Below, piece after piece: positions 62,162 to 64,000 of a DNA stretch of 64,000 bases. The position numbers and the translations under genes were made by a program. Position 1 is the stretch's first letter; every line of letters starts with the position of its first letter. The notes below the pieces were generated by a model. The model made no database searches. It was given only the letters and a program-made list of their open reading frames with translations, and was not told where the DNA came from. This DNA comes from Rhopalosiphum padi (taxonomy: Eukaryota; Arthropoda; Insecta; Hemiptera; Aphididae), in NCBI RefSeq assembly GCF_020882245.1, contig NC_083597.1:70038152-70102151 (forward strand), given 5' to 3'.

Positions 62162-63594
62162 ATCTATATGTATTATTAAAATTTATTATAATAATACCTT
62201 TACTCTATTGCATACTATAGAGTAGTAGTGTATATGAGTGGTATAAAATACTAAAACGCAAGGTTTGATGGGATGTCTGATTCTCGATATTGCTGTTAAT
62301 GTAATCCGGGCGCAAGGTCTTTTGCCTCATTCTATTGCAGCCTGCAGGTAGTTTGAAAATCCTGACCTGCAAAATATACGAAATATTTATTATACTTAAC
62401 GCGCACAAAAACCACCACCATCATCCCCACCACATCACTATATTATATGTATAATGTATATCAAACGTTGTCGTTACTCGTTTGCCCTTGTCCTGTACAC
62501 CGGTGTACAATATATAGGTAGGTTATTTCGTACACATATATATAGTATAATATACTTTATATTATATATAATAATAATATGTATTCATTGTGCCCAAGAA
62601 GAATATCGCATTCTATAGACTCATATAATATTTTACACGAAATCGTCTTGCTTTGTGCGCCTCTGACCTGATTAATTGAATTTATATTTATTATTTTATT
62701 TGGCGGATGAAGGGCTCAGGTAAATCCATCTTTGAAACCATTCTTTAAAAGTATAGTGCAATACTGTAAATACCTTAACAAATTGTATTAACGCAGTTTC
62801 TAAATATTACCCATTTCTGTATGCAGCTCTGCACTTTGCAGTTTCTATTGCTGGCGTTTTTTTCTGGTTTTACAATATTATTATTATGTTTATAGGATGC
62901 TACTAGCTATGGTGATTCTCATATATTTATCGTCGAACATATACAATTATAGTTTATTGGTCTATACATATCTTATTCATTTATTATTTATACGCGTAAA
63001 TTCTCGTTTGTTTATTTCATCGTCTTGGAATAGGAGCAACGGACTCACAGAGAGAAATGTTCAGAGGGAAAGCGTTGTCGCCGGCGTTTTGCAAGAAACC
63101 AGTGTCGTAAAAAAATAAATAACAAATGCGCGCGCGGAAGGTCAAAGAAATGTCACGGCGGAGGAACACCGTTTTATAGACGATTGTATAATTCTAGTAC
63201 TTAACTGCAATATTTTGCTCTGAAAATACATACTGCACGCGAAACCCGTTGTCTCGCCGTGGCGTTCACCGTCACACAATATCATATTATAATAAATTAA
63301 TAATGTACTATATTATTTTTTTATTGCGTCGTTTTTATATCCGACATACAAACAAAAACAATTACTTATTTTATAGAATTTTTGAATTTTTTACAAACCC
63401 CCAACCCTTAAAAAAAACTTATTGTGGAAACATTGTACACATTATGAGGGACTATTAAATAAACAATACATTATATAATATGTTTATATGTATTATTATT
63501 ATGTATACTCAAGTGCATATTATAATAATTATATTATTATGAATATAATATACCATAATTACACGTATATTACATATTATTGTATTTGTGCTGA

Positions 63595-64000
63595 TCGAAC
63601 CCCCACGCCGCAAGCAATCGGGCCACGGTTTGTGTGACGTGCCCGAAATGGTCCGATGTTTTCCCGTTCAAAGTATACGCCGATAATGAATGGCGTGAGT
63701 TTTGTAGTAAAAAATAAATGAAATAGAGAAAAAAATACTGAGCAAGGAAGAGAGGAAAAAAAACACGTTTACGTTCGGTACATCATACGTCGTCGACGGC
63801 GGTGTCGGCGGCGGCCGACTACACATCGTCGTAGTTGGCCACACTGCGTTTTATATATATATATTATGTAGTAGTTCGGACGAGTTTTAAGTATTTTTTT
63901 TCTCTCCCTCTCTGTCTACCGCGGCCCGTCCGTCCGTAACGTTGTTTTTGCGCCGTGCGCTCCGACCAAAATCCATCACATCATAAATTAAAAGTACATT
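63595..64000 (+). promoter_or_regulatory. CpG-rich region at the window edge, likely promoter of the next gene
   Basis: High CpG at 63600-63680 (CCACGCCGCAAGC, GTGACGTGCCCG), 63785-63830 (GTCGTCGACGGCGG) and 63918-63965 (ACCGCGGCCCGTCCGTCCG), with a CTCTCCCTCTCTGTC GAGA-type string at 63902-63916 on the minus-strand sense. No start codon with coding character follows before the window ends. It resembles the leader region of the UBE2Q gene at 9 kb. Confidence 0.4.

Noticed and set aside
62892..62960. Possible exon after TTTATAG reading DATSYGDSHIFIVEHIQ
   Set aside because: Out of phase with the RRM gene donor, no good downstream GT donor, and no family resemblance.

Overview
This window is AT-rich, intron-rich eukaryotic nuclear DNA, most likely from a hemipteran insect and probably an aphid. 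The basis is small phase-consistent GT..AG exons scattered through long AT-rich introns, a canonical animal UBE2Q gene, many short nonautonomous DNA transposons, and transposase families of the kind common in aphid genomes. The species assignment is inference. There are no bacterial operons, CRISPR arrays or rRNA genes.

Layout. 0-7.2 kb is transposon-rich: a FLYWCH zinc-finger ORF (minus), a fold-back repeat with GGAGGAAAAT motifs, a 1 kb interspersed repeat, a decayed Tc1/mariner-type transposase (2.76-4.04 kb) and a frameshifted hAT transposase (5.99-7.06 kb). 9-16 kb holds a complete seven-exon ubiquitin-conjugating enzyme E2 Q gene (376 aa) behind a CG-rich leader. 17.5-29 kb holds a gene of about 20 exons whose N terminus and CxxC segment resemble the QRICH2/C16orf96 (DUF4795) family. 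Its introns carry a pogo-like, a TTAA-type and several hAT-type MITEs. 29.3-36 kb is a repeat nest: roughly 730-bp near-palindromes, a small hAT-like gene fragment, and a Mutator-like fold-back element inserted into an older MITE. 37.4-39.9 kb (minus) is a complete seven-exon gene with two Myb/SANT-like (trihelix) domains. It lies head-to-head, 494 bp apart, with the first two exons of an RRM-type protein gene (40.36-40.67 kb, plus).

41-64 kb contains no exon I can defend. It is AT-rich sequence with isolated MITEs and simple repeats, punctuated by CG-rich islands at about 47.3, 56.4 and 63.6-64.0 kb. These look like promoters or noncoding first exons, so this part is probably long intron and/or regulatory DNA of genes continuing past the window.

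The host genes (E2 enzyme, putative flagellar-type protein, putative DNA-binding protein, RRM protein) are not a pathway; each appears independent. I found no convincing new multi-gene system. The most notable items are the QRICH2-like gene with a run of phase 2-2 cassette exons, the tandem-domain trihelix gene, and the nested transposon structures with readable target-site duplications.
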